Shown here: positions 7,275 through 8,603 of the stretch, in pieces
Layout of the letters: each line of letters begins with the position of its first letter
Numbering within the stretch: position 1 is the first letter of the stretch
NCBI GenBank assembly: GCA_016201195.1
Contig: JACQDI010000470.1
Span: 1 to 8,603 of the forward strand
Reading direction: 5' to 3'
Length of the DNA: 8,603 bases
Origin: Acidobacteriota bacterium
Lineage (GTDB): Bacteria; Acidobacteriota; Terriglobia; Bryobacterales; JACQDG01
Translations under genes and position numbers: made by a program
Notes under the pieces: generated by a model
Seen by the model: the letters and a program-made list of their open reading frames with translations, nothing else
Databases searched by the model: none
What the model was told of the DNA's origin: nothing

Positions 7275-8603
7275 ATGCTGCACGATCTCCGCTACGCGAC
7301 GCGGACTCTGCGCAGAAGCCCCGGCTTCACGCTGACCGTCGTGCTGACCTTGGCCCTGGGTGTGGGCGCGAACACCGCCATGTTCAGCGTGATCTACACC
7401 GTGATGCTGCGCCCGCTGCCGTATCCGGATCCTGGCCGCCTGGTGATGCTGTGGGAGCGCGACGCGCAGAAGGGCGTGGAGCAGGGCCTGGTCACGCCGG
7501 CCAATTTTGTGGACTGGCGCGCCCAGAGCCGCGCATTCGACGCCATGGGGTTCTCTCCCGCGTGGAGCGGCAGTCGCTGGTTCAACCTGGCGGGCAAGGA
7601 CGGCAACGAGCGCGTTCGCGGGGCCTACGTGTCGTCAGGGTTCTTTGCGGCGATGGGGGTTCAGCCCGCCCTGGGACGCGGATTCGTCGCCGCGGAGGAC
7701 GACCCCAAGAGTAACCCCGTCGCGGTGGTCAGCCACGGCCTGTGGCAGCGCCGTTTCGGCGCGGATCCCAAGGTCGTGTCGGGGCAATCCGTCGAGGTCG
7801 ACAGTTACAACTCGCGCCGCTACACGATCGTGGGCGTGATGCCGCCCGGATTCCAGTTCCCCGAGCAGGCTGAGATTTGGCTGCCCGCCGGGTACATGGG
7901 AGTGAAGGTGCCGCCGCCCGGGTCTTCGGACCGCTGCTGCCCCTGGCTTCAGGTGGTGGCGCGCCTCAAGCCCGGCGTCACCCTCGACCAGGCCCGCTCG
8001 GAAATGAGCACCATCGCCAGGCGGATCACCGCGCAGTATCCCGGTGCGCGGTTCAGCTCCGAGGTGAAAGTGGTTCCTTTGCACGAGCAGCTTGTCGGGC
8101 CAGCCCGGCAAGCCCTGCTCGTTCTGCTCGGGGCTGTAGTCTTCGTGCTGCTGATTGCTTGCGCTAACGTGGCCAACCTGCTGCTCGCGCGCGCGGCCGC
8201 GCACCGACCGGAGCTCGAGATTCGCGCCGCGCTGGGGGCGGGCCGCGCCCGGCTTCTTCTCCACCTGCTGGCCGACAGCCTCCTTCTCGCACTCCTCGGT
8301 GGCGCTGCGGGCCTTGGGGTCGCCCTCGCTGCGTCCCGGTTTGTTCCGGCAGTAAACCTGAACCCCACGGTTCTGTTCTTCACTCTGGCCCTCTCGGTGG
8401 CGACCGCCCTCTTCTCCGGCTTGCTCCCGGCCCTGACCGCCACCCGTCCCCGCGTCTCCGTGTCGCCGCGTCCCCGCGTCTCCACCTCCCGCCTCCTGGT
8501 GGTTTCCGAAATGGCGCTGGCGTTGATGCTGCTTTCCGGCGCCGGGTTGCTGTTGCGGAGCTTCCTGAAATTGCAGGCGGTGGATCCGGGCTTTCGACCG
8601 CAG
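7275..8603 (+). CDS. ADOP-type MacB/FtsX-family permease, 3' truncated
   Basis: The frame from ATG at 7275 is open to the last base, giving 443 codons of a longer protein. The opening MLHDLRYATRTLRRSPGFT, then LALGVGANTAMFSVI and LRPLPYPDPGRLV, is the hallmark of ADOP permeases, large duplicated FtsX/MacB-like proteins abundant in Acidobacteriota and often without an adjacent ATPase. Helix 1 (about 18-45) is followed by a periplasmic MacB core domain (about 50-265, with TIVGVMPPGFQFPE and WLQVVARLKPGVTL). An FtsX domain follows, with helices near 280-306 (IACANVANLLLARAA), 331-357 and 365-387. A fifth helix starts near 407, and the second half would be off the window. The linker at 391-403 is encoded by an octamer repeat. 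No Shine-Dalgarno is visible before the ATG. Such permeases are thought to act in export or lipoprotein/envelope processes; substrate unknown. Confidence 0.92.
   Translation, partial: MLHDLRYATRTLRRSPGFTLTVVLTLALGVGANTAMFSVIYTVMLRPLPYPDPGRLVMLWERDAQKGVEQGLVTPANFVDWRAQSRAFDAMGFSPAWSGSRWFNLAGKDGNERVRGAYVSSGFFAAMGVQPALGRGFVAAEDDPKSNPVAVVSHGLWQRRFGADPKVVSGQSVEVDSYNSRRYTIVGVMPPGFQFPEQAEIWLPAGYMGVKVPPPGSSDRCCPWLQVVARLKPGVTLDQARSEMSTIARRITAQYPGARFSSEVKVVPLHEQLVGPARQALLVLLGAVVFVLLIACANVANLLLARAAAHRPELEIRAALGAGRARLLLHLLADSLLLALLGGAAGLGVALAASRFVPAVNLNPTVLFFTLALSVATALFSGLLPALTATRPRVSVSPRPRVSTSRLLVVSEMALALMLLSGAGLLLRSFLKLQAVDPGFRPQ
8444..8483. repeat. Octamer tandem repeat inside the ADOP permease reading frame
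   Basis: Five 8-base units run in a row: CCGTCCCC, GCGTCTCC, GTGTCGCC, GCGTCCCC and GCGTCTCC. A 15-base block, CGTCCCCGCGTCTCC, recurs exactly at 8445-8459 and 8469-8483, that is at 24 bases or three units, so the reading frame is kept. It encodes RPRVSVSP then RPRVS (residues 391-403) between two membrane helices. The minus strand reads GGAGACGC/GGGGACGC-type units, which resemble dispersed intergenic repeats I recall from several bacterial groups. Confidence 0.7.

Noticed and set aside
7949..8485. Minus-strand frame starting METRGRGDTETRG
   Set aside because: The start is a direct translation of the octamer repeat and the rest is antisense to the permease; frames like this are typical spurious ORFs over such repeats.

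Overview
The window is a GC-rich, densely coding bacterial chromosome segment with no gene-free stretch longer than about 60 bases. It holds seven recognisable genes: two on the left on the plus strand, five in the middle on the minus strand, and one more truncated gene on the right on the plus strand (eight CDS in all). The best lineage clue is the right-hand gene. It is a large MacB/FtsX-type permease of the 'ADOP' (acidobacterial duplicated orphan permease) kind, with its characteristic N-terminus. I therefore infer Acidobacteriota or a close relative; this is inference, not proof.

Left block (1-1758, plus strand): the 3' end of a YegS/DagK-type lipid kinase overlaps by 8 bases an integral-membrane, YdjM-like putative metal-dependent hydrolase with an unrecognised C-terminal domain. 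This block converges on the next one across a 34-base gap that holds a perfect 9-bp inverted repeat.

Middle block (7214 down to 1793, minus strand): five genes packed as an apparent operon. In transcription order they are an MFS metabolite:H+ symporter, the lipid II flippase MurJ, a coiled-coil/zinc-ribbon protein (CdsZ/FlgZ-like), a short/branched-chain acyl-CoA dehydrogenase, and a DedA/VTT-domain membrane protein. Junctions are +8 nt, +12 nt, a 34-nt overlap, and +30 nt. The acyl-CoA dehydrogenase starts at TTG behind a near-perfect Shine-Dalgarno sequence that is itself coding sequence of the zinc-ribbon gene. MurJ (lipid II export) and a DedA-family protein (some members recycle undecaprenyl phosphate) in one operon, beside a lipid kinase, suggests an envelope-lipid theme, but that link is inference.

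Right block (7275-8603, plus strand): the first 443 codons of the ADOP permease, divergent from the MFS gene and running off the window.

I see no complete new defence, mobile or biosynthetic system. The unusual signal is a set of four short degenerate tandem repeats of period 7 or 8: in the convergent gap, across the zinc-ribbon/acyl-CoA dehydrogenase overlap, in the divergent MFS/permease spacer, and inside the permease reading frame. They look like dispersed micro-repeat elements that have been incorporated into gene starts, gene ends and one protein linker.
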